64,000 bases of DNA from Zhouia spongiae (GTDB taxonomy: Bacteria; Bacteroidota; Bacteroidia; Flavobacteriales; Flavobacteriaceae): assembly GCF_022760175.1 (NCBI RefSeq), contig NZ_CP094326.1:3894804-3958803 (forward strand), read 5' to 3'. The position numbers were made by a program, and so were the translations under genes. Shown here piece after piece: positions 11,105 through 21,574 of this stretch; positions within the stretch are counted from its first letter, which is position 1, and every line of letters starts with the position of its first letter. The notes below the pieces were generated by a model, which was not told the DNA's origin, made no database searches, and saw only the letters and a program-made list of their open reading frames with translations.

Positions 11105-12454
11105 ATGAAGAAAATTTTATTTTCAGCTATTATTGCAGCCACAATAATCAGCTGTCAAAAGGAACAGAAAGTTGATTATACTTTAGTTCAAGGAAAAATA
11201 GACAATGCAACAGGGAAAGAAATAATCATAAGAGGGAATGACTTTACCCAAAAAATAGCCCTAAAAGAAGATGGCAGTTTCGCAGACACTTTAAGAGTAA
11301 GTCCCGGCTATTACACACTTGCTGAAGGAAGAGAATCAACAGCAGTCTATCTGGAGCCCGGTTATAACCTTAACATCTCGCTGAACACCGAACAGTTTGA
11401 TGAAACCATCAAATATACAGGAACCGGTGCTGAAAACAGTAATTTTCTGGCAAACAAACTTTTAATACAGGAAAAAGAATCCCTTTCTCCTCAGGAGCTA
11501 TACAAACTAGAAGAAGATGCCTTTAAAAACAAAATCCAGGAAGACAAGGACAAGGCGATGAAGGCTTTAAACGAATCTCAAAATCTGGGTGAAAGTTTCG
11601 TGGCACTGGAGACAAAGAGCATTAATTACGATTATTTGTCAAAAATTTCTACTTACACAAACGCTCACCGCTACCTGACTAAAAACCAGGATTTCAAACC
11701 ATCTGAAGGTTTTGATGCTGAACTTTCCGATCTTGATTACAACAACGAAGAAGATTACAAAAACTTTGGAACCTATAAGAATTTGGTAAATACTCATTAT
11801 GGTGAAAAAATAGCTGAAGTTGATGCTTCGACAAGTATTTTTGATGTCCTGAACAGTATTCCAGGGGAATCCATAAAAAATGATCTTGCCCGATCATTGT
11901 CATACAGAATTTCTCCTTCGGCTGAAAATGCTCAAGAAATATATGATGCTATTATGAAAGTTTCTACCGATGCTGATTTCAAGCAAAAACTGGAAACTAA
12001 ATATACTACTATTAAAAAGCTGACCAAAGGAAACCCTTCTCCTACTTTTGAGGCTTACGAGAACTACAACGGCGGAACTACATCATTGGCCGACCTAAAA
12101 GGTAAATACGTATATGTAGATGTATGGGCTACCTGGTGTGGACCATGTAAAGCAGAAATTCCTTTCCTAAAAGAAATAGAGAAAGAGTATCATGATAAGA
12201 ACATCGAGTTTGTAAGCATTTCTGTTGATAAAGCAAAAGATAAGGATAAATGGAAACAAATGGTTGCAGACAAAGAACTGAAAGGTGTTCAGCTTTTTGC
12301 GGACAAAGACTGGAGTTCCGACTTTGTTAAAAATTATGCTATTAGCGGTATTCCTCGTTTTATCCTGATCGATCCGAACGGAAATATTATTTCTGCAGAT
12401 GCCGACAGGCCATCAAATCCAAAACTTAAAGAGACTTTAAATTCTCTGTTATAA
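11105..12454 (+). CDS. TlpA-like thiol-disulfide lipoprotein with DUF4369-type N-terminus
   Basis: A 449-residue lipoprotein (lipobox ending ATIISC, Cys 17). The first third resembles the DUF4369 beta-domain common in Bacteroidota TlpA homologues; the centre is helical. The C-terminal 140 residues form a thioredoxin fold with W-C-G-P-C, cysteines 345 and 348. It should work in the periplasm as a thiol reductant or isomerase, perhaps in cytochrome or envelope protein maturation. No cytochrome genes are near. It is divergent from hutH and ends at a strong terminator. Confidence 0.88.
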   Translation: MKKILFSAIIAATIISCQKEQKVDYTLVQGKIDNATGKEIIIRGNDFTQKIALKEDGSFADTLRVSPGYYTLAEGRESTAVYLEPGYNLNISLNTEQFDETIKYTGTGAENSNFLANKLLIQEKESLSPQELYKLEEDAFKNKIQEDKDKAMKALNESQNLGESFVALETKSINYDYLSKISTYTNAHRYLTKNQDFKPSEGFDAELSDLDYNNEEDYKNFGTYKNLVNTHYGEKIAEVDASTSIFDVLNSIPGESIKNDLARSLSYRISPSAENAQEIYDAIMKVSTDADFKQKLETKYTTIKKLTKGNPSPTFEAYENYNGGTTSLADLKGKYVYVDVWATWCGPCKAEIPFLKEIEKEYHDKNIEFVSISVDKAKDKDKWKQMVADKELKGVQLFADKDWSSDFVKNYAISGIPRFILIDPNGNIISADADRPSNPKLKETLNSLL

Positions 12455-12455
12455 T

Positions 12456-12486
12456 TTAAAAAAAGCCGCTAATGCGGCTTTTTTTA
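12456..12486. terminator. Bidirectional terminator
   Basis: AAAAAAAGCCGC, loop, GCGGCTTTTTTT lies between the convergent TlpA-like and M16 peptidase genes and works on either strand. Confidence 0.88.
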
Positions 12487-12491
12487 AACTG

Positions 12492-15308
12492 TTATTTCTC
12501 CTTATACGATTCAGGTAATAAAATAAATTCTGCATAATTGGAATTGTCAAAATACCTGTTTGCCAATTCTTTTAATTCTTCTTTTGTTACTGAATTAACT
12601 AAATCGGGGATATTCAGTATCTCCTCCAACGGAAGCTTATTTTTATACAAATCCCTCATTTTATAGGTCCAATAAGCATCATACTTTAATCCATCTCGAT
12701 GATTTGCCAAATCCGCTTTCTTAATCTTGGCCAGCTCGCTTTCACCTATCCCGTCTCGTTTAATAGTTTCTATAATACGATTGGTAGCCTCAATAAGAGG
12801 TTCCACATCATCAGGGTGGCACGAAAACTCAACATTCATCCGATACCACTCATACGGCACATAAGTTGAAAAACCTGAAGCTTTAACCCCGTAAACTCCT
12901 GACATTTTCTCGCGTAACTCTTCTGTTAATTTTAACTTCAATGCTTTACCTAAAGTCGATAATTTGTATTGTTCTTCAAGAGAAAAATCTAATTCACCGG
13001 TATAGCGCAGATTCACAGTACTTTTTTCTTCCTCTCCTGCGTAAACGACCTCTTTAACCCTACCCTTTACACGTCGTAGACCTATGTCCTTCCATCCTAC
13101 ATGAACATCCTTATTTACTGGTAAGCTTGCCAGATAATCTGTTACTAAATCTTTTAATGTATTCAACTCAAAATTTCCGGTAAAAATGAAAGTAAAGCCA
13201 CTGGCCGACGAAAACCTATGCTTATAAAACTCAAATGCTTCATCTAGACTCAACGCACTGTTAATTTTTTCTGAATCGACTCCCCCTCCTCTTAAGTGGC
13301 CCTGAGTCATAATCTTGGAGATTCTGTCGTAGTAAATAGAATTAGCATTGTTTTTTCTTCGTTTATCACTTAAAAGTAATTTTGATTTTGCCCGCTGAAA
13401 AACAGCTTTATCCTTGTTTGGCTTCGTCATATACATATATACCATCTGAAGCATTGTTTCCATATTTGGATTGGTACATTCTCCCGACATCAAATCATCA
13501 TAATAATTAATACGAGGTGTTACCGATACGACCTTCCCCATATTCAACTTTTCTATATCCATGTCAGAGATATTATTAAAGCCACTTCTACCTATAATAT
13601 CACCTGCATGTACAGCTGACAAAAACATACGATCATCTACAACAGAACTCCCTCCTTCTCTGAATCCACTCATTTCTACAATACCATTCTGCAATGTACT
13701 TGGACGTGCAATCACTTTAACACCATTGGAAAGAGTCCATATTGTTGTTCCAATTTTTGAGATGTAATTAGTCTCTATAATTTTACCGGGCAATGGTTTA
13801 CCTTCCATTATCTTTTTATCAGCAAGCGAATCGTGATAAGCATCTAACTTTGAACTTGCTGTTTTACTAACTTCCTGTTTCAACCAAGCATCTGCTGGGA
13901 ATTCTGCTTTCTCCGAACCGGTTAGTACAAGCACCATATTTTTTTCTTTAATCCATTCGTGTGCAATTGAATTCACCTCCTCTAAATTTATACCCGGAAG
14001 CACATCATTATAGAACTCATATGCATACACTTTTCCGGGAGCAATCTTTCCTGTACTAAAATATTTGGTGAATTCATCTACGTAATGCTTTGAAGGAATT
14101 TTGTCCTCTTCAGATGCAACAAACTTCATATAATTCAACAAATACAACTTGGCTCTTTCAAGTTCACTCATGGTAAATCCATGCTGTTTAACTCGGAAAT
14201 TTTCTTCAAGCGCAGCTGTTATTCCCTTGTTAATCATATCGTCTTTAAGGGTTGCTTTGATAAAATAATTGTCTGTATCTCCTAAGAAAGTTCCGATTCC
14301 CGCCTTTGTTGATAAGAAAGGGGTATTTAATTCCAATTCCTTTTCAGCCAATCGGTCTTTTAACATTATCCAATATAATTTTTCTATAATATGTTTTCTA
14401 AAATCTTCATGATTCTTAAGCTCCTTCGCTTTATTCTTATAATAAAGTGCAAAATTCACCTCAGTAGCCTCTTTATCACGAAGTTTAATTACCTTCATTT
14501 CTGATTGCTCGGGAATTTCATAATTTAATTTTCCATACGCTTTTTTAGGAAGCTTCATACTCGAGAAATGACTTTTTATTTTCCGTTCTACATCCTCTGC
14601 ATTAAAGTCTCCAACTACGATCACTCCCATTAAGTCCGGCCTGTACCAGTCTTTGTAATAACGCTCTAATTCTTTATACTTGAAATTTTCAATAATCTCC
14701 TTTTTACCTCCCGGAAAACGTTTAGAATATCTGGAATGATTGCTCAATTCAGGCAAAGAGTTAAAATATAACCTTCTGGCCACGCTATTGCGTTCCCGCT
14801 GCTCTGCCAGAATTATTCCTCGCTCAGCATCAACTTCTTTCTTATCAAATACAATTCCGTCTGCCCAATCTCTTAGAATCAAAAAACTCTGATCAAAAAG
14901 CTCTTCATTATTAGTCGGGACGGATAGCTTGTAAACCGTTTCGTGAAAAGCTGTATGCGCATTTAAATCGGCTCCAAACTGCACTCCCAGCTTTTCCAGA
15001 TAATCGATCAGGCTGTTTTTTTCAAAGTTTTTAGTCCCGTTAAAAGCCATATGCTCTACAAAATGGGCCAATCCTTGCTGATCCTCCTCCTCTTGAAGCG
15101 ATCCGGCTTTAACTACTAACCTTAATTGTGCCTTATCCGAAGGCTTGGTATTCTCTTTTATAAAATAAGTCAGCCCATTATCTAGTTTCCCCGTTAAAAC
15201 AGTTTTATCGAGAGGAATTGACTCTCCCTTATTGTATACTTTAGTATCCTGAGCATACATTGTTATTGTGCATAACAACAATATTGTAAATATTAATCTA
15301 TGTACCAT
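12492..15308 (-). CDS. M16-family zinc metallopeptidase (pitrilysin/PqqL type)
   Basis: A 938-residue exported peptidase with a signal peptide ending near residue 19 (MYAQ). The inverted zinc motif HxxEH is intact at residues 82-86 (HFVEH), with the downstream Glu in the DAERGIILAEQRER helix. The protein contains two M16 halves; the C-terminal half lacks the zinc motif, as in one-chain M16 enzymes. It should cut peptides in the periplasm. It lies 118 bases downstream of the SusD gene on the same strand, but a hairpin separates them, so co-transcription is uncertain. A role in degrading imported peptides is inference. Confidence 0.88.
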   Translation of the reverse strand: MVHRLIFTILLLCTITMYAQDTKVYNKGESIPLDKTVLTGKLDNGLTYFIKENTKPSDKAQLRLVVKAGSLQEEEDQQGLAHFVEHMAFNGTKNFEKNSLIDYLEKLGVQFGADLNAHTAFHETVYKLSVPTNNEELFDQSFLILRDWADGIVFDKKEVDAERGIILAEQRERNSVARRLYFNSLPELSNHSRYSKRFPGGKKEIIENFKYKELERYYKDWYRPDLMGVIVVGDFNAEDVERKIKSHFSSMKLPKKAYGKLNYEIPEQSEMKVIKLRDKEATEVNFALYYKNKAKELKNHEDFRKHIIEKLYWIMLKDRLAEKELELNTPFLSTKAGIGTFLGDTDNYFIKATLKDDMINKGITAALEENFRVKQHGFTMSELERAKLYLLNYMKFVASEEDKIPSKHYVDEFTKYFSTGKIAPGKVYAYEFYNDVLPGINLEEVNSIAHEWIKEKNMVLVLTGSEKAEFPADAWLKQEVSKTASSKLDAYHDSLADKKIMEGKPLPGKIIETNYISKIGTTIWTLSNGVKVIARPSTLQNGIVEMSGFREGGSSVVDDRMFLSAVHAGDIIGRSGFNNISDMDIEKLNMGKVVSVTPRINYYDDLMSGECTNPNMETMLQMVYMYMTKPNKDKAVFQRAKSKLLLSDKRRKNNANSIYYDRISKIMTQGHLRGGGVDSEKINSALSLDEAFEFYKHRFSSASGFTFIFTGNFELNTLKDLVTDYLASLPVNKDVHVGWKDIGLRRVKGRVKEVVYAGEEEKSTVNLRYTGELDFSLEEQYKLSTLGKALKLKLTEELREKMSGVYGVKASGFSTYVPYEWYRMNVEFSCHPDDVEPLIEATNRIIETIKRDGIGESELAKIKKADLANHRDGLKYDAYWTYKMRDLYKNKLPLEEILNIPDLVNSVTKEELKELANRYFDNSNYAEFILLPESYKEK

Positions 15309-15390
15309 GTAACTATTGATTTAGGTATATTTTAAACAATATGAATTATAGGGACTGAGTAAATCAGCCCCTTAAATACTTGAAAGAATT

Positions 15391-15412
15391 AAAAAATCAT
15401 GTCTATGATTTT
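15391..15412 (-). terminator. Probable terminator after susD
   Basis: On the minus strand AAAATCAT-AGAC-ATGATTTTTT forms an 8-pair hairpin with a T tail, 14 bases past the susD stop. Confidence 0.6.
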
Positions 15413-15425
15413 ATACCGGGTATTA

Positions 15426-16766
15426 TTAATATCCCGGGTTTTGATCCGCAGGATTAATCTGGCTATTGCCGATTATTTCTTCTTCCGGAATGGGAAGAAT
15501 ATATTGATGCTCCGATATAATTGTAGGCTGTAAGTCTTTCGCCTTATCAAAACGTATCGCTGCAAACCAATCGCTACCGTTCTCAAAAGCCAACTCCCTT
15601 ATTATCTCCTCAAAAATTTCCTGGCTTAGTTCATCCAAAGTACCAGCAGTGGTCTCCTCTAGTCCGGCTCTTTCTCTAATGATATCTAAAGGTTCTTTAG
15701 CCTGTTCAACACCGGCTCCACTCCTCAATAAGGCCTCTGCCTTTATTAAGTATAATTCCGCCAGTCTCATAAAATACGTCGGCCTAAATGTATCTAAATG
15801 ATTTACCTTTAAAATAGTTGTTCCGTTGTAACTTGAAGCTTTTCTCGGATCAGCATCCATCAAATCAGCATACCAGGTCGTACCCGCTTTTCCGGGATAA
15901 AACCGTTTCCTGTTATTATCCTCGGTATCAGAGTTAACATCCCTGTGAGTCATAAAGAGCATTTCAGAAGAATTTAATCCCTTATCAAAAACATCGGCAA
16001 AAGTGCTTTCGAGACTTCTATTTCCCTCTGCCACTACCGCATCGACTAATTGTATTGCTTCAGAATAATCACCCTTAAAGAACATTACCTTTGCTAATAA
16101 AGCCTTTGCTGATGTTTTTGAACCCCTGTAGGTAACCGAAAAATCAGGGGCATTATCAATGGCATACATCAGATCATTTATAATAAAATCATAACATTCC
16201 TGCACATTACTTCTTGCTTTGTTACGAGTCACAAAATTAACAGGCTCCTCTCGTAATACTACACCTAATTCACTTGACAAATCATAAAACTGACCATAAT
16301 AACGTAATGCATCAAAAGTTGCCATTGCTCTTAGGTAATGAGCTTCCCCTAGAATTTCAGCCTTTTTATTCCCTGTGAATTCAGAGTCTTCTAATTCCGA
16401 TGTTAACTTTATAGAAGTATTAGCCATATCAATAACCCTGTAAAAGCTGGTCCACAGGTTTTGAACTTCAGAATTGTCGTACTGCACATCGTTAGTGGTA
16501 AACTCTATATTTCTGCCTCCTCCAACAGAACTCATCGTACCAATCATACCACTGGGAATTAGCTCGGTAAACATATAATATGCTGGTGTCGTTCTGGAAG
16601 TAATGGTAGTATAAACCCCATTCAATAATGCTTCCGCATCCTTTTGATTATTCACTACGTTTTCCGGCACCAAGTTATCAGGAGGGTTATTATCTAAAAC
16701 ATCTGTGAGTTCACACGACATTAATACAAACGGTAACGAAACTATATAAATAAATATTTTTTTCAT
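15426..16766 (-). CDS. SusD/RagB-family outer-membrane nutrient-binding lipoprotein
   Basis: A 446-residue lipoprotein (lipobox LMSC, Cys 18). The N-terminal SusD-like TPR region (about 20-220) and C-terminal RagB/SusD domain (about 270-446) are present, ending in the characteristic Q-N-P-G-Y. SusD proteins cap the SusC barrel at the cell surface and hand over glycans or peptides. It follows the SusC gene by 13 bases, so the two are co-transcribed. At 446 residues it is slightly short. The ligand cannot be told from sequence; no glycosidase lies near. Confidence 0.93.
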   Translation of the reverse strand: MKKIFIYIVSLPFVLMSCELTDVLDNNPPDNLVPENVVNNQKDAEALLNGVYTTITSRTTPAYYMFTELIPSGMIGTMSSVGGGRNIEFTTNDVQYDNSEVQNLWTSFYRVIDMANTSIKLTSELEDSEFTGNKKAEILGEAHYLRAMATFDALRYYGQFYDLSSELGVVLREEPVNFVTRNKARSNVQECYDFIINDLMYAIDNAPDFSVTYRGSKTSAKALLAKVMFFKGDYSEAIQLVDAVVAEGNRSLESTFADVFDKGLNSSEMLFMTHRDVNSDTEDNNRKRFYPGKAGTTWYADLMDADPRKASSYNGTTILKVNHLDTFRPTYFMRLAELYLIKAEALLRSGAGVEQAKEPLDIIRERAGLEETTAGTLDELSQEIFEEIIRELAFENGSDWFAAIRFDKAKDLQPTIISEHQYILPIPEEEIIGNSQINPADQNPGY

Positions 16767-16779
16767 AATCTGGGTGATT

Positions 16780-19700
16780 TTAAAATTTAATTCTTAACCC
16801 GGTAGTAAACACCTTACTTATAGGAAATCTATTTATGTCACGACCTGCGCTCAGATCATTATTAAATAAATTCGTGGCTTCCGGATCTGCTCCGGGATAA
16901 TCAGTAATTGTTAACAAATTCTGTCCTGAACAGAACAAGGTAAGATCATCTATAAATCCTATTTTTTCAATAACCTCAGCAGGTAGATTATAACTTATAT
17001 TCAGGGTCCTAAGCCTTATATAAGAAGCATCGTAAACATAATGACTCGAAATACGATCATTATCATTAGGATCGGTATAAACTATCCTTGGAATAGTAGA
17101 AGAGGTGTTTTCAGGACTCCACGCATCTAATACAGAAGTTGTCTTATTTTCTCCTACATATGTACTTGCAAAATTTGTGTCTTGTGCCAACGTAAAAGCA
17201 TTCAAATCATTTCCAAAAGAATAAGTAAAAAACGCAGACAAACTAAACCCTTTATAACTAAACGTATTGGTAAAACCACCAAAAAGTTCAGGTTGGGCAT
17301 CGCCTATAACTTGTTTATCCAGTAAATTGACAAGCCCGTCCGGCACACCATCAGGCCCTGTTATATCCTTAAACCTTAAATCACCGGGACTTGTAAGAGC
17401 ATGCTGATACACACCGGTTGGAGAAGCTGCATTTAACTGATCTATTGTTTCCTGCGACTGAAAGATACCTTCTGATTTATAACCATAAATTAAACCTATC
17501 GGGCTTCCCTCTTTCAGATATCCGCCACCAGTAAACCCTGTTAAAAAGCCATTTTCGTCTTTAAAATCATTATTTATTCTGGTTAAAGAATTTTTATTCT
17601 TACTAATATTAAAATTGATATTCCAGTTAAAGTCCTTTGCTCTGATTAAATCTGCCCGAATTTCAAATTCAACACCTTCGTTCCTCGTATCTGCTATATT
17701 TGCAATCGTTCGGTTAAAACCTGTACTTCCTGGAGTTATAGTCGAAAACAAAGCATCTTTGGTGTTTTTAAGATAATACCCCATAGTTCCAGACACCCTA
17801 CCGTCCCAGAGTGTAAAGTCCAAACCTAAGTCAAACTGATCAGTCGTTTCCCATTTAAGCTGATCATTCCCCAACTGGTCCATTATTATAGCCGGAGTAC
17901 CTCCATAATTCGCATTAGCAAAAAGTGTTCTCCATGCATAAGGCCCAAAATCCTGTTGTCCTGTGCGACCTGCGCTGGCTCTTAACTTAAGATCGGAAAC
18001 AACTTTACTTCCACTTAAGAAATTTTCTTCTGAAAGTCGCCAGGCCACAGCGGCAGCAGGAAAAAATGCATACTTATTATCTGTAGCAAACTTCGAAGAA
18101 CCATCAATCCTACCGGAAAGGGTTAACAGATATTTATTTCTAAAATCATAGTTAACCCTTGTAAAGTAGGATACTAACCCAAATTCCGATTCATATGATG
18201 ACCCGTCCGTATAGACGGTTGCATTTGATAAATTTGTCAAAACACTATTCGGAAATCCTTCACCCCACGATTTAAGAGATTTGTTTTTATTACGTTCAAA
18301 TGACGCCCCTGCAACCACATTTAATCGATGTACTTCATTGAATATTTTTTGATAAGTAAGGGTGTTTTCAAATAAGGTTTTTGTAAAATTAGAAGTACTT
18401 TCCTGAGCATAACCGTCACCATCGCCTCCAGTGAATGGCCACCAACCTCCTCTAAAAGTAAAACCGGGATAAAAACTATCTTGATTACCATTAGTGTAAT
18501 TTACTGCTATCAATGGCTTATATGTCAACCCGTCTAAAATTTCATATTCTGCAAACAAACTGGTTAATAACATAAAAGTATTGTTGTTATTTGTTGCTTT
18601 TGATCTGGCCACCGGGTTGTCTGAAAAATACGTAGGACTTGTTGAATAAGTACCATCTTCATTATAAACCGGTAAATCAGGTCTGAACCTGTAGGTTAAT
18701 TGAGTTAGCCCCCCATCAGGAGATGACTGATCGGTAAATGACAAGTTAACTTTAGATCCAAACTTTAATCTTTCGCTAAATTGAGTATCCAGACTTAACA
18801 TATAAGCATACCTGTTAAACTTAGAGTTTTCATAGGCACCATCGTGACTCAGAACATTTAACGAAGTTGAATATCGGGTGTTTTCAGAACCTCCGTAAAC
18901 CGAAAAAGAATAATTAGTGGCAATAGGTGCTCCGGGACTGACTTCATCTTCCCAGTTCGTATTCGCATTCCCGAAGTAAGAACCATCCAGAACGGATTGC
19001 GAAAAACTATTTGATAAACCTCTGTTTTCTACCGCGGTAGTCCATACATCTCTGAATTGCTCCGCATTGAGAACATCTAATGTCTGAGGAGCCTGCATAC
19101 TTACAGTCGTATTAAATTCAAAAGCAGGTTTACTGTTAAACATCCCTTGTTTGGTAGTGATGATTATAACACCGTTAGCTGCTCGTGAACCATAGATAGC
19201 CGCCGCCGAGGCATCTTTCAATACACTGATAGACTCAATATTATCTATACTTATATTCCCTATAGGCGTGCTTAATCCCTGGCTGTTTAATTCATCTCCC
19301 AATCTACCTCCTGCTGCATTGTCTGCGGCAGGTATATTTCCGTTTGGTACTACAGGAATTCCGTCTATCACATATAATGGTTGATTTGATCCGAATAAAG
19401 AAGTCGTACCCCGAATCCTCACTTTCGCAGCTGCTCCCGGCTGACCGTTAGACGATGACACATGTAATCCGGAAACCTGCCCCTGTAAAGCGTTGTCAAG
19501 ATTTACGGTTGGAGGAATACTCTTAATATTTTCCATTGAAACTGTTCCGACAGATCCCGTAACCTCCTCTTTTCTTACCTTTCCATAACCGATAAGTACG
19601 ACCTCATCAAGATCTGAAAGGCTTGCCTGCAAACGGATAACCTCCGGTGTATCCGATACAGCTTCTACTTCTTTTTCTTTATACCCTACATAACTAACCA

Positions 19701-20244
19701 ATAAGGTAACTTTTGGTGCATCGACAGCAAGGCTGAAATTTCCGTTAAAATCAGAACTAACGCCCTTACGGGTTCCCTTCTGCATAATTGTGGCTCCGGG
19801 TAATGGTGTTCCATACTCATCAAGAACCTTCCCTTTTACAATATGCTCCTGATATTCATATTCTTTTTTCTGGTTTGGAGGATTCAAACGCTGTGAGGAT
19901 ATTATAATTTGATTATTTACAATCTTGTAAGATATACCCGCCTGATCTAATAAGTTATTAATGGCTTTGGTAACCGGCATATCAGAAACTTTGAAATCCA
20001 CCCTTCCATTCAGGTCAATTACTTTGGTATCATAAAAGAAATTATAATCTGTCTGCCTTTCAATTTCATTAAATACAGCACCCAATGTCTGGTTGGTGAC
20101 ATTTAATGATAAGCGTTTTTCGGAACGCGATTCTGCCTGAGTTTGAAACAATGCAACAAGAAGAAAAACGAAAGTAAGCTTCATTTTTAAGTTTTGTTTT
20201 ATAGATGTCACACATAAAGTGCGACCACAGTAAGTTTTTTTCAT
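16780..20244 (-). CDS. SusC/RagA-family TonB-dependent transporter with STN signalling domain
   Basis: A 1154-residue outer-membrane transporter. After a signal peptide come an STN (secretin/TonB N-terminal) domain at about 45-115, a carboxypeptidase-regulatory-like beta-sandwich at about 135-220, the TonB plug from about 225 (LIGYGKVRKEEVTGSV) and the barrel ending in an aromatic-rich strand. The STN domain contacts FecR and marks it as a trans-envelope signal transducer. The annotated start has a 20-residue basic extension before a second Met (20184) that begins the hydrophobic signal core; extended starts are common in this family, so either may be used. Confidence 0.95.
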   Translation of the reverse strand: MKKTYCGRTLCVTSIKQNLKMKLTFVFLLVALFQTQAESRSEKRLSLNVTNQTLGAVFNEIERQTDYNFFYDTKVIDLNGRVDFKVSDMPVTKAINNLLDQAGISYKIVNNQIIISSQRLNPPNQKKEYEYQEHIVKGKVLDEYGTPLPGATIMQKGTRKGVSSDFNGNFSLAVDAPKVTLLVSYVGYKEKEVEAVSDTPEVIRLQASLSDLDEVVLIGYGKVRKEEVTGSVGTVSMENIKSIPPTVNLDNALQGQVSGLHVSSSNGQPGAAAKVRIRGTTSLFGSNQPLYVIDGIPVVPNGNIPAADNAAGGRLGDELNSQGLSTPIGNISIDNIESISVLKDASAAAIYGSRAANGVIIITTKQGMFNSKPAFEFNTTVSMQAPQTLDVLNAEQFRDVWTTAVENRGLSNSFSQSVLDGSYFGNANTNWEDEVSPGAPIATNYSFSVYGGSENTRYSTSLNVLSHDGAYENSKFNRYAYMLSLDTQFSERLKFGSKVNLSFTDQSSPDGGLTQLTYRFRPDLPVYNEDGTYSTSPTYFSDNPVARSKATNNNNTFMLLTSLFAEYEILDGLTYKPLIAVNYTNGNQDSFYPGFTFRGGWWPFTGGDGDGYAQESTSNFTKTLFENTLTYQKIFNEVHRLNVVAGASFERNKNKSLKSWGEGFPNSVLTNLSNATVYTDGSSYESEFGLVSYFTRVNYDFRNKYLLTLSGRIDGSSKFATDNKYAFFPAAAVAWRLSEENFLSGSKVVSDLKLRASAGRTGQQDFGPYAWRTLFANANYGGTPAIIMDQLGNDQLKWETTDQFDLGLDFTLWDGRVSGTMGYYLKNTKDALFSTITPGSTGFNRTIANIADTRNEGVEFEIRADLIRAKDFNWNINFNISKNKNSLTRINNDFKDENGFLTGFTGGGYLKEGSPIGLIYGYKSEGIFQSQETIDQLNAASPTGVYQHALTSPGDLRFKDITGPDGVPDGLVNLLDKQVIGDAQPELFGGFTNTFSYKGFSLSAFFTYSFGNDLNAFTLAQDTNFASTYVGENKTTSVLDAWSPENTSSTIPRIVYTDPNDNDRISSHYVYDASYIRLRTLNISYNLPAEVIEKIGFIDDLTLFCSGQNLLTITDYPGADPEATNLFNNDLSAGRDINRFPISKVFTTGLRIKF

Positions 20245-20292
20245 ACTTTAGTGAAAATTTAAAAATTGGTGGAACGATTTTTGAATTTGTTT

Positions 20293-20327
20293 TTCGGGTG
20301 ATGTTGGCGCATCGCCCGAATTTTTTC
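20293..20327 (+). terminator. Hairpin with T tract between fecR and susC
   Basis: TTCGGGTGATG and CATCGCCCGAA pair over 11 bases (one G-U) around a 6-base loop, followed by T6 on the plus strand. Flanking genes are on the minus strand, so as a terminator it faces against them. On the minus strand it would be a stable hairpin in the susC leader, without a U tail. Confidence 0.55.
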
Positions 20328-20352
20328 TTTAAAAAAAGGATTACATATCGAT

Positions 20353-21468
20353 TTATTTTATAGTTAATGTTTGGTTTTTATACTCATAAGTAAAAGGTGC
20401 TACATCTTGAATTACCTGTAAAACTTCTTCCAGACTTTCCTTCTCAAATCGCCCTGAGAAACGTCTGTTTTCTATTGTCTTATTATAATTTTTAATCGTT
20501 AGTCCAAAGTGTCTCTCAAGTTTTCTTTGTATTTCACTAAAACTTTCATCTCTAAAAAGAAGAACCCCGTCTACCCACGCAACATGGTCTTCAATATTTA
20601 CATCAGTTACCGTTATATCCTGATTCAATACATACGACGCCAATTGATTTGGTTTTATCATCAAAGGAGATGACTCATCTTCGACAAACAAACCTACACT
20701 GCCTTCAACTAAAACAACCTCAATCTTACTCGAACTTTGAAAAGCATCCACATTAAAAACAGTTCCGAAAACTTTGGTTTTAAGGTCTCCTGCCGAAACA
20801 ATAAAGGGTTTATTACGGTCTTTGAAAACAGAGAAATAGGCTTCTCCGCTTAAGTAAATCGTTCTGTTATCCATCCCCTTAAAACTATTGGGAAACCTCA
20901 ACTCTGTTCCGCCGTTCAGATATATCAAACTTTGATCCGGTAAAACCACCTCCAGCTTTTTTCCTAAAGGAACTTTTACTGTACTAAATTCCAGGACATC
21001 TTCATTTTGATTTTCCGAAAAATCTACTCTCCCTTTTGTCTGTCGTGCCAGAATTTTTCCTTCTTTATCAAATAAATTAGTACTATCGCCAACGATAATT
21101 TTTTTGGTTTCACCATCCTGGTAAGTTATAGTGATGGCATCATCTAATTCTTCCGTCCGATTTAATTTCGACAATATAAAATATCCGGTTGCAGCAAAGG
21201 CAAGTAAAACAGCTGCATATTTAAATACAACAGAATACCTCTGAAATGAAGATTTGCGGCTTTCAATTACAGATGCTTTTATACCTCTCCAAAGGAACTC
21301 AGCCTTAGAATCATTTATAAACTGATCTTGTTGCCGGTTCCATTTTTCATAAAACTCCTGATCAAACTCGCTGGTTTCACCCGAATTAAGATAACGCCCA
21401 AGAAGCTCTAATTCATCCTTGCTGCATTTATCTTCTAAAAATTTTTCAATTAACTTTTTTATTTCCAT
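20353..21468 (-). CDS. FecR-family anti-sigma regulator
   Basis: A 371-residue inner-membrane regulator. The N-terminal cytosolic part (1-80) would bind the sigma factor; one membrane helix lies at about 84-102; the periplasmic FecR domain covers about 140-255; DUF4974, which contacts the STN domain of the transporter, covers about 295-371. It lies between the sigma gene and susC on the same strand. Together they form the standard Bacteroidota trans-envelope switch in which substrate binding to SusC releases the sigma factor. Confidence 0.93.
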   Translation of the reverse strand: MEIKKLIEKFLEDKCSKDELELLGRYLNSGETSEFDQEFYEKWNRQQDQFINDSKAEFLWRGIKASVIESRKSSFQRYSVVFKYAAVLLAFAATGYFILSKLNRTEELDDAITITYQDGETKKIIVGDSTNLFDKEGKILARQTKGRVDFSENQNEDVLEFSTVKVPLGKKLEVVLPDQSLIYLNGGTELRFPNSFKGMDNRTIYLSGEAYFSVFKDRNKPFIVSAGDLKTKVFGTVFNVDAFQSSSKIEVVLVEGSVGLFVEDESSPLMIKPNQLASYVLNQDITVTDVNIEDHVAWVDGVLLFRDESFSEIQRKLERHFGLTIKNYNKTIENRRFSGRFEKESLEEVLQVIQDVAPFTYEYKNQTLTIK

Positions 21469-21574
21469 TTATGAACTTCATCTATTAGGTATACAACCGA
21501 CAAAATGAATATCACTAGTGAAATTTCAAAAAAAATGAAATTTTAACATTTAAGATGATTTAATCAAGAAAATA

